A stretch of DNA of 64,000 nt from Polaribacter aestuariivivens (GCF_005885675.1 NZ_VANR01000008.1:62721-126720), one strand, 5' to 3'. Shown: positions 38,197 through 45,882, numbered from the stretch's first letter. Notes: generated by a model not told the origin, from the sequence alone. A program made the numbers and translations.

Positions 38197-39456
38197 TTAG
38201 TTTATTAACTTATATAAAATTCCTTCAGAATTATTATCATCTATTGAATGATCTGCTAAATGTTGCTTTTCAACTTCTACACATTTTGCTAAGACGTCAT
38301 CAGCTCTTTTTAGTGGTAAATGGTCTGTTATGGAAGAATACCAACCTTTAACGTACTCTGCGTGATAGGTTAAGTACTGTTTATCAGAAAAAATAAAGCC
38401 ATCTATGGTTCTTTGTAAGTCACTTATTTTTCCTTCTAGCCCAGAAATTTCTTCTTTTATTGGGTTTAATTTAGATGTAAGCTCATCTATATTTAATTCT
38501 GAATTTTTTATGTCTTCTTTCCTTGTTCTTATAAAACTCTTTATTTTATCTAAATTATCGTATTCTTTCATAATAAAATCGAATACTAAGCCCCAGATAA
38601 TATAAACTACAAAACCTGCAAAGATAATTCCCCAAAATTCTACACTACTAAAAGCTATGCTTAAATCAAACTCTGGAGAATCTGGTGTTTTTTCTATATT
38701 ATAGATTTTCATTTCGATTTGATAAGCTAAAATGGCATCAAAAACAAAAGTGACTAAAAATAGCATCCCAATTTTTAAGATAGAAGTCCAACTTTTATGC
38801 TTTTGAAACATATGCACTAAATAACCTAGCCCCATAAATGCAAAAGGAATTGTAGCCACAAAAACTGCCTCCAACCATCCATCTCCTATTGCTTTTGTTA
38901 GCGCTTTTCCATCAAAAATTGCTGCTGAAAGTTCATCAGATTCAAAGTTTTTAAAAAATGCTGAATAAGATGCTGAAATATAAAAAACTAATAAATAAAA
39001 AGTAATTGGTATTAACACAATTAGTCCTAAATAAAACTGAGCTTTTGGTTTCTTATCAATATCTAAACCAAATTTTTCTGGTATATTTTTTACCTCAACA
39101 ATATCATTTCTATACTCTATGATTTTTTTCTCTTCATTATGAATAGATTCTTCTATTATAGATGTTACAGTATTCCTTTTTTTAAGCTCTATTTCTACTT
39201 TTCCTTTTTCTTCTTTATATGGTTTCTTTAATTCGTTTTGCAGGTTTATGTTATCTCTACATTTTCCTTTATAATCCATATAAACATCGTTCAAACAAGC
39301 CTTGTAAACAACTGGATTTCCACTTGAAGCCTTAGAAGAGCCATAACCACTTTCGAAAAAAGTGAATTTTTCTTTCTTAAAATCTTCCTCTTTTTTATCT
39401 ATATGCTCTACAGGGACTTCTTTTTTTAAGGCAAAAATATTTTTTAAAGAATTCAT
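38197..39456 (-). CDS. Four-helix membrane protein with flanking coiled coils, unknown
   Basis: A 419-residue protein without signal peptide. A polar ~135-residue N-terminal region contains charged coiled coil (residues about 90-125). Four membrane helices follow at about 142-165, 195-215, 225-245 and 270-295, and a second coiled coil at about 305-355 (IDELTSKLNPIKEEISGLEGKI). The C-terminal ~60 residues are soluble. I do not recognise a family. Its start overlaps the TerB-like gene by 4 bases (ATGA) and the vWA lipoprotein gene follows by 6 bases. The three probably act as a trans-envelope unit (cytoplasmic TerB-like, membrane protein, outer lipoprotein); this is inference. Confidence 0.6.
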   Translation of the reverse strand: MNSLKNIFALKKEVPVEHIDKKEEDFKKEKFTFFESGYGSSKASSGNPVVYKACLNDVYMDYKGKCRDNINLQNELKKPYKEEKGKVEIELKKRNTVTSIIEESIHNEEKKIIEYRNDIVEVKNIPEKFGLDIDKKPKAQFYLGLIVLIPITFYLLVFYISASYSAFFKNFESDELSAAIFDGKALTKAIGDGWLEAVFVATIPFAFMGLGYLVHMFQKHKSWTSILKIGMLFLVTFVFDAILAYQIEMKIYNIEKTPDSPEFDLSIAFSSVEFWGIIFAGFVVYIIWGLVFDFIMKEYDNLDKIKSFIRTRKEDIKNSELNIDELTSKLNPIKEEISGLEGKISDLQRTIDGFIFSDKQYLTYHAEYVKGWYSSITDHLPLKRADDVLAKCVEVEKQHLADHSIDDNNSEGILYKLIN

Positions 39457-39854
39457 AATTGATTAATTTGTTTGATTAAATCTACTTTAGATATTTTCTC
39501 TTTTGCTTTTTCTAAAAGAAAATTAGCTAATTCAACAATGTTTTCTTTTAGAAAACCAAATTTTAAGCAATACTTTTTTAAAGTATTTATCTCGTCTTCT
39601 GTAACAATATTGTCTGCCCAAATCATAATTGCCAAATCGTACAAGTATTCAATTTTTTCTTCAAATTTTTCTGGAATTGAGGTATTATGGGAAGGCTGTA
39701 GTAATATTTTTTCTAACTCTTCTTTGGAAACACCTCTTTCTTCTGCAAATTTATAAAGCATTTGTAATTCAAGAGTATCGAAATTATCATCAGAAAATGC
39801 CATTTGGTATAATCTTAAAAAATGGCTTTTTAATTCAATTGTTATTTCTTTCAT
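39453..39854 (-). CDS. TerB-like (tellurite-resistance-type) helical protein
   Basis: A 133-residue cytoplasmic all-helical protein. Two related halves are visible: FLRLYQMAFSDDNFDTLELQMLYKFAEERGVSKEELEKIL and YLYDLAIMIWADNIVTEDEINTLKKYCLKFGFLKE. Each has an aromatic-Asp-Asp/Asn acidic turn and a following E-x-x-x-L helix, the pattern of the TerB/DjlA-N fold, which can bind metal. TerB domains occur with vWA and membrane proteins in phage- or stress-response systems, and a vWA protein is indeed in this operon. It overlaps the membrane-protein gene by 4 bases. Confidence 0.65.
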   Translation of the reverse strand: MKEITIELKSHFLRLYQMAFSDDNFDTLELQMLYKFAEERGVSKEELEKILLQPSHNTSIPEKFEEKIEYLYDLAIMIWADNIVTEDEINTLKKYCLKFGFLKENIVELANFLLEKAKEKISKVDLIKQINQL

Positions 39855-39857
39855 AAC

Positions 39858-40172
39858 TTAATCTGGTAGGTTTTCACAAGGAATATTGTCATCGTCAATA
39901 TCTAAATTTCGATAACAGTTTGGGTTGCTATTAAAAAAAGTTTGTGCTTCAGATTGTGTTTTAAAATCTGAACACTTTTTCTTCTCACAACTACTTTCTG
40001 TTTCCTCACAAGAGGTAAATAAAATTGTTGTAACAAAAAATATACATACAGTTAAAAAGCAACCTAAATTATTTTGTTTTTTAGGTTTATTAGATTTTTT
40101 ATTTTTTTTAGAAACAAAATGACCTTGTACATATGTTCCATCTTTTTTATGATAACCTCTTCTGTAACTCAT
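39858..40172 (-). CDS. Excalibur-domain membrane-anchored protein
   Basis: A 104-residue protein with a basic cytoplasmic N-terminus (about 35 residues), one membrane helix (LGCFLTVCIFFVTTILF, possibly with a lipobox-like TSC after it) and an external C-terminal domain. That domain reads CSDFKTQSEAQTFFNSN...NLDIDDDNIPCENLP, which is the Excalibur calcium-binding motif (D-x-D-x-D ... C-E). Its N-terminus YRRGYHKKDGTYVQGHFVS is another small conserved motif. It is 3 bases before the TerB-like gene and 1 base after the DUF4236 gene. Role unknown. Confidence 0.7.
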   Translation of the reverse strand: MSYRRGYHKKDGTYVQGHFVSKKNKKSNKPKKQNNLGCFLTVCIFFVTTILFTSCEETESSCEKKKCSDFKTQSEAQTFFNSNPNCYRNLDIDDDNIPCENLPD

Positions 40173-40173
40173 A

Positions 40174-40422
40174 TTATTTTTTAATTAGAAATACTGTAAA
40201 AAAGGTAGCTAAAAGCATCAAAAAAAAGCCTAAACAACCACTTTTAGAGGATTTGGAAAACGTCTTTCTATAAGTCAAACCAGGAATTCCTGTTCTTACT
40301 GAAAACCCTTTTGAACCAATTGTTCCTTTTTTAGTTCTATAACTAGAAGAAATACCTGATTTGCTGACATTCAACCCTAAACCTTTGCCTAGTTTTATTC
40401 TTTTTTGATATCTGAAGCCCAT
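40174..40422 (-). CDS. DUF4236-family small protein
   Basis: An 82-residue protein. The N-terminal 55 residues match the DUF4236 pattern (MGFRYQKRIKLGKGLGLNVSKSG, then SKGFSVRTGIPGLTYR), a short beta-rich module of unknown role. It is followed by a C-terminal membrane helix (LGFFLMLLATFFTVFLIK). Gaps are 12 bases to the 50-residue protein gene upstream and 1 base to the Excalibur gene downstream, consistent with one operon. Confidence 0.75.
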   Translation of the reverse strand: MGFRYQKRIKLGKGLGLNVSKSGISSSYRTKKGTIGSKGFSVRTGIPGLTYRKTFSKSSKSGCLGFFLMLLATFFTVFLIKK

Positions 40423-40434
40423 TAATCTACCTTA

Positions 40435-40587
40435 CTAATTCTTACACCCATCTTTATTACAAGAAATTGATTTATAAGTATCTTTCCAATGCGAAGGCTT
40501 TTCAGTTGTATCTATTCCACAACCAGTATTTCCTCCTTTAAATCCTTTGTGCACTTTTCCATTGTGTTCTGTGTGTTCTACTGCCAT
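40435..40587 (-). CDS. 50-residue Cys/His-rich microprotein
   Basis: A complete short frame from ATG at 40587 to TAG: starts MAVEHTEHNGKVHKGFKGG and ends CNKDGCKN. It has three Cys and five His, suggesting metal binding, and no signal or membrane helix. It is the first gene of the seven-gene minus-strand operon (12-base gap to the DUF4236 gene) and lies just after a terminator at 40617-40657, so a promoter should lie within about 30 bases. I know no family for it; coding status rests on position, start/stop and biased composition. Confidence 0.5.
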   Translation of the reverse strand: MAVEHTEHNGKVHKGFKGGNTGCGIDTTEKPSHWKDTYKSISCNKDGCKN

Positions 40588-40616
40588 AATTTTTATTTTA
40601 ATTTTTTTATTTCTTT

Positions 40617-40657
40617 CATAAAAAACAAAACCTTTCGAGTGTTAGTAAGGTTTTGTT
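40617..40657 (-). terminator. Terminator of the CPxSG microprotein gene
   Basis: Minus-strand hairpin AACAAAACCTT/AAGGTTTTGTT (arms 40647-40657 and 40624-40634, 12-base loop) followed by TTTT, 12 bases after the stop at 40670. Its sequence resembles the hairpins at 40885 and 42078. Confidence 0.8.
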
Positions 40658-40669
40658 CAATACTATCCC

Positions 40670-40840
40670 CTATGCGTATTGAGTTAACTTCCACGTAACC
40701 GCTTTTCCTCCATATGGAGGCATTCTATTTCCTTCAGATATAGGAGCTGTAGTTGTAGGTGTTCCTACTACTTTCCACACACCTGATTCAGGACAATTTT
40801 GACCTGTAGTTGCTGTTGTTCCAATTGGCTTTTTTGACAT
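40670..40840 (-). CDS. 56-residue CPxSGxW microprotein
   Basis: A complete short frame from ATG at 40840 to TAG at 40670, with its own -7 box and terminator. The protein contains TTGQNCPESGVWKVVG, then a Thr-rich spacer, then GNRMPPYGGKAVTWKL. The G-Q-x-C-P-x-S-G-x-W ... P-P ... W-x-L pattern is one I associate with short modules near type VI secretion and related contractile systems, but no such genes are seen here. No signal peptide. It is a separate transcription unit upstream of the seven-gene operon. Confidence 0.6.
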   Translation of the reverse strand: MSKKPIGTTATTGQNCPESGVWKVVGTPTTTAPISEGNRMPPYGGKAVTWKLTQYA

Positions 40841-40869
40841 CTATTTATATTTTTTAAATTAATAATACT

Positions 40870-40877
40870 CAAAAATA
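40870..40877 (-). promoter_or_regulatory. Candidate -7 box for the CPxSG microprotein
   Basis: TATTTTTG on the minus strand, a full TAnnTTTG match about 30 bases before the ATG at 40840 and just downstream of the hairpin at 40885. Confidence 0.5.
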
Positions 40878-40884
40878 AACTACC

Positions 40885-40916
40885 TAAAAAACAAAACCTT
40901 ACGGAAATCCGTAAGG
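40885..40916 (-). terminator. Strong terminator with no evident upstream gene
   Basis: Perfect 8-bp stem CCTTACGG/CCGTAAGG (loop ATTT) followed on the minus strand by TTTTGTTTTTT. No minus-strand gene lies upstream; only a -7 box at 40936 does. It could end a very short RNA or act as an attenuator. Confidence 0.75.
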
Positions 40917-40935
40917 CATAAAATAAAATTATCTT

Positions 40936-40943
40936 CAAAATTA
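40936..40943 (-). promoter_or_regulatory. Orphan -7 box upstream of the 40885 terminator
   Basis: TAATTTTG on the minus strand matches TAnnTTTG; a transcript from here would reach the terminator after only about 45 bases. Confidence 0.3.
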
Positions 40944-41081
40944 CAAGTTCTAATAAAACAGTGTATTTACTTAATTATTAATACTTAAATAATAAATTGA
41001 GTATTTCTACTCTAAAATAAGTTAACCAACTTGTATAATTTTATATAAATTTTTTAACAAAAAACTAAACACATTAATATT

Positions 41082-41495
41082 ATGAAATCAAATCAATTTA
41101 GTTTGGTATTAAGCCAAACGTTAAAAGGAAAAACTGTTTTAGAAAAACCATCTTGCAGATTTAGTGTAAACTGGGATTTTGAAAAAAATATGGGACTTGC
41201 AACGCTACACTCTATAAATGGGAGTGAAGTAAATATTACTTTACATCCTTTAGGTATCTCAGGTTCATTAGACTTTATGTCTGATATAAAACCTACTAGT
41301 TTTAGTGTAAATGCGAATAATGATAATAGTGTAGCTCTTGTTGAAGTTATTATATATAGAGTTATTTTAGATTTAGATGAAAAAGGAGAAAATCCATCTG
41401 TAGCAATTATGTTTGGAAAAAATGGCGAAAACATTCAAACTTCACAAAATTTTAGTGAAAATAGTGTTGCGAAAGAACTACCATCTGTAAAATAA
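41082..41495 (+). CDS. Small protein of unknown function
   Basis: A 137-residue protein without signal peptide, membrane helix or recognised motif. Predicted beta-rich from alternating hydrophobics (FSLVLSQTLKGKTVL, EVNITLHPLGISGSLDF, ALVEVIIYRVILDLDEKG), with a polar disordered tail. It is the only plus-strand gene in a 9-kb stretch of minus-strand genes and has its own terminator. It stands divergent from the 56-residue microprotein gene with about 240 A+T-rich bases between. An effector- or cassette-type accessory gene is possible; nothing supports a specific role. Confidence 0.6.
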   Translation: MKSNQFSLVLSQTLKGKTVLEKPSCRFSVNWDFEKNMGLATLHSINGSEVNITLHPLGISGSLDFMSDIKPTSFSVNANNDNSVALVEVIIYRVILDLDEKGENPSVAIMFGKNGENIQTSQNFSENSVAKELPSVK

Positions 41496-41514
41496 TTAAC
41501 TTTATTATTATTAG

Positions 41515-41559
41515 AATGTGTTGATATTTCTAAAACAGAAGTATTAACACATTTTTTTT
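41515..41559 (+). terminator. Terminator of the 41082 gene
   Basis: Twelve-bp stem AATGTGTTGATA/TATTAACACATT (one G-T pair), 15-base loop, followed by a T run. Confidence 0.8.
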
Positions 41560-41575
41560 ACAAACTATTTTGAAG

Positions 41576-42055
41576 TTATTTATGTTGATAACAATAACCT
41601 CCACCTTTTACTTTACGTTTGCAGGCTTTACCAGACTTTGTTTTTGCACCACAAAGTAAGGTTTTAGATTTTGAAGAAGCTGGCTTTTTATGAGCCCCTT
41701 TTTTATCTTGTTTTGTATGCTGATAGCAATATCCATTCGCAATTTTTGTACGATGTTTACATCTTGTTCCTTTTTTTGTGATTCCTTTACATCTAACTGA
41801 TGTAGATTTTCCAACTGCTTTGTTAGTGAAATTATACGTATTTACTAAATCTTTTACTTTTGGCGGTTTGCAGATTTTACAAGGAGTTAATCGATGTTTA
41901 GAAATATCTGCTTTACCTAACATTTTTTTTGAAACATTTTCTACCATTCTACAAGAAGATAAATGGTACTTTTTTCCTGAAGGTGTTTTGTAAACGTTTT
42001 GAGAAATCGATTTATAACTTAAAAGAATAAAAAAGAGTAAAATGTAATTTTTCAT
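41576..42055 (-). CDS. Exported Cys-rich protein with two CxH modules (DUF5763-like)
   Basis: A 159-residue protein with a signal peptide ending YKSISQ. The first mature part has YKTPSGKKYHLSSCRMVENV...TPCKICKPP. Two repeats follow: RCKGITKKGTRCKHRTKIANGYCYQH and CGAKTKSGKACKRKVKGGGYCYQH, each with a C-x(9-10)-C-...-C-x-x-H arrangement that would bind zinc or iron. The repeat resembles the DUF5763 module (name from memory). A single-gene unit between a convergent plus-strand gene and the terminator at 42078. Role unknown. Confidence 0.65.
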   Translation of the reverse strand: MKNYILLFFILLSYKSISQNVYKTPSGKKYHLSSCRMVENVSKKMLGKADISKHRLTPCKICKPPKVKDLVNTYNFTNKAVGKSTSVRCKGITKKGTRCKHRTKIANGYCYQHTKQDKKGAHKKPASSKSKTLLCGAKTKSGKACKRKVKGGGYCYQHK

Positions 42056-42077
42056 AACCGATTCTAAAATACTATTT

Positions 42078-42113
42078 TTAAGAACAAAACCTTACGAATT
42101 TTCGTAAGGTTTT
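42078..42113 (-). terminator. Terminator of the PH-domain gene
   Basis: Perfect 13-bp stem AAAACCTTACGAA/TTCGTAAGGTTTT with a 2-base loop, followed on the minus strand by GTTCTTAAA; nearly the same stem sequence as the hairpin at 40885. Confidence 0.85.
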
Positions 42114-42142
42114 ATAAAACTACTTTCTCTTTTTATATTATT

Positions 42143-42520
42143 TTACAAAATTTTAGAAGCTAAATATTTTTGAACTTCATAAATATTTATACTCTTATTA
42201 AACTTTTTACTAACAGAAGGTATATTCTCACTTGATATCCATATTTTTAATTCTGCATCCAAATCAAAAGTTCCAGATGTTTCTAAAGAAAATCTTGAAA
42301 TACTCTTATATGGTAAAGATTTATATTCTATTTTACTACCTGTTAATCCTTGTATATCTACAAGAATTAAACGTTTGTTAGTAAACATAAATATATCTCT
42401 AAAAAGCTTAAAACCTAATTCAATATCCTCTCCTTCAATTAATAATATTTTATATTTTTCTGTTAACTTTTCATTAGAGACTTCACTTGCATTTCCTAAT
42501 AATTGATTAAATAATCCCAT
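42143..42520 (-). CDS. Bacterial PH-domain protein
   Basis: A 125-residue cytoplasmic protein with the bacterial pleckstrin-homology (bPH_1) pattern: KLTEKYKILLIEGEDIELGFKLFRDIFMFTNKRLILVDIQGLTG, then SKIEYKSLPYKSISRFSLETSG and a C-terminal helix. The FTNKRL.LVD segment is the most diagnostic. Such domains are small adaptor modules of mostly unknown function. It follows the lipoprotein gene at 42535 by 14 bases and is followed by a terminator, so the two likely share a transcript. Confidence 0.8.
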   Translation of the reverse strand: MGLFNQLLGNASEVSNEKLTEKYKILLIEGEDIELGFKLFRDIFMFTNKRLILVDIQGLTGSKIEYKSLPYKSISRFSLETSGTFDLDAELKIWISSENIPSVSKKFNKSINIYEVQKYLASKIL

Positions 42521-42534
42521 ATTTTTAACTAAAA

Positions 42535-43200
42535 TTATTCTAAAGTAGTTCCATCTTCAAAAATTATCTTTTCTGGATTCCATTTGACTTTCATATCTTT
42601 CAAGTCCTTATTTTTTAAAGCTTTGTCACTATCTTTAAATTGATTATAATCAGTTTGAGCATTATAATTAACTGTAGAATTAGCTTTAATAGATTCATCA
42701 TAAACTAAATTTAGTGTTTTAATTTCTTGATCAAAAAGATTCATAAAAGTTATACTCCCTTTTACAGCTCGTATATTTTTCACTGATTTATTTTTAATTA
42801 CAAATTTGTAAGTTATGTAATCTTCATAATTGTATTTAGTAAACCCCTTTTCAAAACAAGAAACTATTATACTTTCAGATAAAAGCCTTGTTCTCTCATC
42901 TTGTTCTTTTCTCGCCTTTTCTGCTAATCTTTTTAGTTCCTCTTGTCTTTTTTCTTCTTCGACCTTCCACTTTTCTCCTTGTTCTAATATTTCTCTGTAT
43001 GTCATGTTTTCAATCTTATTATCTTGAAGTTTTAATCTTAACATACTTCCAGCTAACAAATAAAATTGTGTTGAGTCTATTTTTGATTGAATTTTCATTA
43101 AATCCTCCTTTGATGTATTTTCATTAAACTTCTTGTCTAAAGGAGAGGAGCAAGAAATAATAAATATTAGTACTATTAAAAAAGTAATCTTCTTCATCAT
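42535..43200 (-). CDS. Lipoprotein with charged coiled coil, unknown
   Basis: A 221-residue lipoprotein: I start it at 43200 (MMKKITFLIVLIFIISC, lipobox IISC), because a start at 43224 would put eight polar residues in front of the signal. Residues about 75-110 form a Glu/Lys/Arg-rich coiled coil (KVEEEKRQEELKRLAEKARKEQDER). The C-terminal half is beta-rich (YITYKFVIKNKSVKNIRAVKGSITFMNLFDQEI), like an FxLYD/LEA-type sandwich describing a small conserved extracytoplasmic module. It precedes the PH-domain gene by 14 bases. Function unknown. Confidence 0.6.
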   Translation of the reverse strand: MMKKITFLIVLIFIISCSSPLDKKFNENTSKEDLMKIQSKIDSTQFYLLAGSMLRLKLQDNKIENMTYREILEQGEKWKVEEEKRQEELKRLAEKARKEQDERTRLLSESIIVSCFEKGFTKYNYEDYITYKFVIKNKSVKNIRAVKGSITFMNLFDQEIKTLNLVYDESIKANSTVNYNAQTDYNQFKDSDKALKNKDLKDMKVKWNPEKIIFEDGTTLE

Positions 43201-43240
43201 TTGTATTTTTATATTATTGCTCAAAACTAAAACTATAAAA

Positions 43241-43269
43241 CAAAAAAAGACTACGGGTTTCCGTAGTCT
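43241..43269 (-). terminator. Terminator of the histidine kinase/response regulator operon
   Basis: Nine-bp stem AGACTACGG/CCGTAGTCT with a 4-base loop, followed on the minus strand by a TTTTTTT run, 25 bases after the response-regulator stop. Confidence 0.88.
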
Positions 43270-43294
43270 AAATAATTTGTAGAAATATTAATTT

Positions 43295-43963
43295 TTAAAC
43301 TAACCCAAAATCTTTAGCAATAGCCACTAAATGAGTTGGATTTTTTGCGTTGAAATGTTCCTTTAAAAATTTTAATCTTTTTTCTATAGAACTTTTACTT
43401 GATGGTTTTATTTGCTTCTTTACAAATAATTCTGGTAAGTTGTCTTGCAAAATTCCTTTAGAAAGATGCTCTATAATATGAATATCATATTCAGTAATTT
43501 CAATGGCTTTTTTAGGGTGAATGGCTTCTCTTAAATCTTCAGAAATGTAGAAACTTTTAGATTTATAAATTTGCAGAATCGCTTTCTCCAATTCTTTTTG
43601 TCCGTTTCTGTTTTTCCAAACATAAGCATCAATTTTTAAATTGTTATATAAATGCTGAATGCGAAATGGCTTGTCTTCCACAGAAAAAACAATTATTTTT
43701 AAAGTAGGAAATTCTTTTCTTACATTTTCTATTAAAGCTTCACCAGACGTAATATCTTGTTTGTGGTGATCTTCTACAAATGATAAGTCAGTTATTAATA
43801 AATCAAACGGATTTCCTTCTAGTTTTGCTTTTTTTAGTTTTAAAAAAGCTTCATCACAATAAGGAATATGGGAAATTTCAGGAATCTGCATTTTTTCTAA
43901 GGTAGCTTTTAGCCCGCTATTTATAATATCAAAATCTTCTGCAATTAACACTTTTTGAAACAT
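43295..43963 (-). CDS. Response regulator, NarL/LuxR-like
   Basis: A 222-residue regulator. The receiver domain has the acidic pair Glu9-Asp10 (IAEDFDI), the phospho-acceptor Asp59 in DLLITDLSF, and a Ser/Lys pair (FSVEDK, VWKNRNG). The C-terminal ~65 residues (ITEYDIHIIEHLSKGILQDNLPELF...SSKSSIEKRLKFLKEHFNAKN) are a divergent LuxR-type helix-turn-helix. It lies 2 bases after the histidine kinase gene, so the kinase is its partner. Target genes are unknown; the exported-protein genes around it are candidates. Confidence 0.88.
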   Translation of the reverse strand: MFQKVLIAEDFDIINSGLKATLEKMQIPEISHIPYCDEAFLKLKKAKLEGNPFDLLITDLSFVEDHHKQDITSGEALIENVRKEFPTLKIIVFSVEDKPFRIQHLYNNLKIDAYVWKNRNGQKELEKAILQIYKSKSFYISEDLREAIHPKKAIEITEYDIHIIEHLSKGILQDNLPELFVKKQIKPSSKSSIEKRLKFLKEHFNAKNPTHLVAIAKDFGLV

Positions 43964-43965
43964 AC

Positions 43966-45882
43966 TTATTTTTTAAAACGAATGGTTGCTTTAAAACCTT
44001 TGTTGGCTTGTGCATCAAAATTAAGAGTTCCTTGAATGGAATTAATACGGATTTCCATATTTTTGAGTCCATTTTTAATAACAACCATATTTTCTCTAAA
44101 CCCAACTCCATTATCTTTATAAATCATTTCTAATTTGTTGCCTACTTTTTTGCAAGAAATAATTACCAATGTTGCTTTACTATGTTTTTTCATATTTACA
44201 AACAACTCATTAAAAACTCGATAAATAACCACTTGTTTTTCTTTAGATAAAGAGCTTAATTGTAAAGATGACAAACCTTTAAAACTAATTTTACATGCAT
44301 TAGAATTGTAGCTTGCCACCAATTCTCTAAAATAATTTTCGAAATCTGCACCTGTTTCTATGGAATCGTTTTCATGTGAAATTGCTCTAGTTTGTAAATA
44401 TAATTTATCTAAATCTTGTACAATTTCTTCGGTTTCAAATTTAGGATTCAGCACTTTTGTAATTGCATTATAAATTCCATTGCCTAATTCGTCATGCAAT
44501 CTTTTTGCAATTTTTGTTTCTGTTTTGTATTTCTCTTGTAAAATTCTTTTTTTGTTTTGTTGCTTTCTTCTGTATCCTAAAAACACTAAGCCAGCGATTA
44601 ACAATATTGCAAAAAATATTATGTTTTTCTTTTGATTTTTCTCCTGTTCTGCAATTAATTGATTTTGTGTTGCTAGAGCTTCGAATTTTAATTTTTGCTT
44701 TTCTTCTTCCTCATAATCGTATTTAATTTTAGCAAATTTGTATTGTCTTTGGGTATTTTCTTTTTGCAAACTATCTCTTAAATGAATACTTTCTTGATAA
44801 TATTTTATTGATTTTTGAGGAGTTTGAATATTTGCTAATTTATCTAAGGCTTCTATTTGATCTTGAGTACTTTTTTCTTTCTTTGAAACTTTAAGCATCT
44901 TTCCTAAATAAAAGGTCGCTTTAATTTTATCTTTTTCAAAAAAATAATCTGCCAAATGGCTATAACTTGCAATAAGTCCATGAATATCATTTTCTTCCTC
45001 TCTTATAGATTTGGCAAATTGTAAATCTTTCTCGACATTTATATTTACATTTTGCAACCAATTTATATGAGCGAGATTGTCTATAATTCTTGCTTTTGTT
45101 TTTTTATCAGAAATAGAATCCTCTAATAAGTTTTTTAAAATAAGAATGGATTTGGTATAATTTTTTAATTCTTTATAAACGTTTGCAATATTATTTTTAT
45201 ATATATTTTTTGAACTATTTCTTTTAGATATATCAATTGCTTTTTGATAATAATAGATAGCGTCTTTATATAAAAATTGTTCTTTTGAGTTTATAGCCAA
45301 ACAATTATAAACAGAAGCAGTAGTTCTACTTCTTTTTCCATTTATATATTTTAGAGATTCAACTGCTGTTGAATCGCTTAAAATATAATTTCCGAAATTA
45401 GATTCTATAATTGCTATGTTTGATAAACATCTGCCTATCTGAACACTGTCGTTTAAAAATAAATAAGACTCTTTCGATTTATTAAAATAGTAATAAGCAC
45501 TATCTGATTGATTTTTTTTGTTATAATAACCACCTAATTTATAGTAAACTTTGGCTTTTAAAATATTTTTATTCAGTTTTAAATTAAGCATCCTTTTTGA
45601 GGATAAAATTGAACTATCAACATTATTTAATTTGCTATACAAGAAACTAATATTATTTAATACTAAATACTTTAAGGAGTCTTTTAAATCTTTAGATTTT
45701 AAAATATTTTTAGATAAATTTAATCTCTCTCTAAGATTTAATTTTTTACTAATTGATTTCTTATAAGAGACTTTTAAATCATTTTTAATTTTTAAAGAAC
45801 TAGGTATTTCTTTGATTTGTTCTTCACAATTCAACAAAAAAAATAAAATAAAAAAGAGGAATGCAACTTTTACTTGTTTCAT
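43966..45882 (-). CDS. TPR-containing sensor histidine kinase (HisKA_3 type)
   Basis: A 638-residue sensor. The N-terminus is a signal with lipobox-like LLNC. Residues about 30-390 are TPR-type helical repeats predicted to be periplasmic, followed by a coiled coil, one membrane helix (about 419-437) and the cytoplasmic kinase. The kinase has phospho-acceptor His463 in KRLHDELGN and an HATPase domain with the N-box-like ELFVNMKKHSKA and G1 YKDNGVGF. This TPR-HisKA_3 design is typical of Bacteroidota sensors paired with NarL regulators, like the gene 2 bases downstream. Sensed signal unknown. Confidence 0.88.
   Translation of the reverse strand: MKQVKVAFLFFILFFLLNCEEQIKEIPSSLKIKNDLKVSYKKSISKKLNLRERLNLSKNILKSKDLKDSLKYLVLNNISFLYSKLNNVDSSILSSKRMLNLKLNKNILKAKVYYKLGGYYNKKNQSDSAYYYFNKSKESYLFLNDSVQIGRCLSNIAIIESNFGNYILSDSTAVESLKYINGKRSRTTASVYNCLAINSKEQFLYKDAIYYYQKAIDISKRNSSKNIYKNNIANVYKELKNYTKSILILKNLLEDSISDKKTKARIIDNLAHINWLQNVNINVEKDLQFAKSIREEENDIHGLIASYSHLADYFFEKDKIKATFYLGKMLKVSKKEKSTQDQIEALDKLANIQTPQKSIKYYQESIHLRDSLQKENTQRQYKFAKIKYDYEEEEKQKLKFEALATQNQLIAEQEKNQKKNIIFFAILLIAGLVFLGYRRKQQNKKRILQEKYKTETKIAKRLHDELGNGIYNAITKVLNPKFETEEIVQDLDKLYLQTRAISHENDSIETGADFENYFRELVASYNSNACKISFKGLSSLQLSSLSKEKQVVIYRVFNELFVNMKKHSKATLVIISCKKVGNKLEMIYKDNGVGFRENMVVIKNGLKNMEIRINSIQGTLNFDAQANKGFKATIRFKK

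Noticed and set aside
41608-41814. Second minus frame inside the Cys-rich gene
   Set aside because: It lacks a start context and ends inside the repeats, whereas the main frame has signal peptide and repeated CxH modules.
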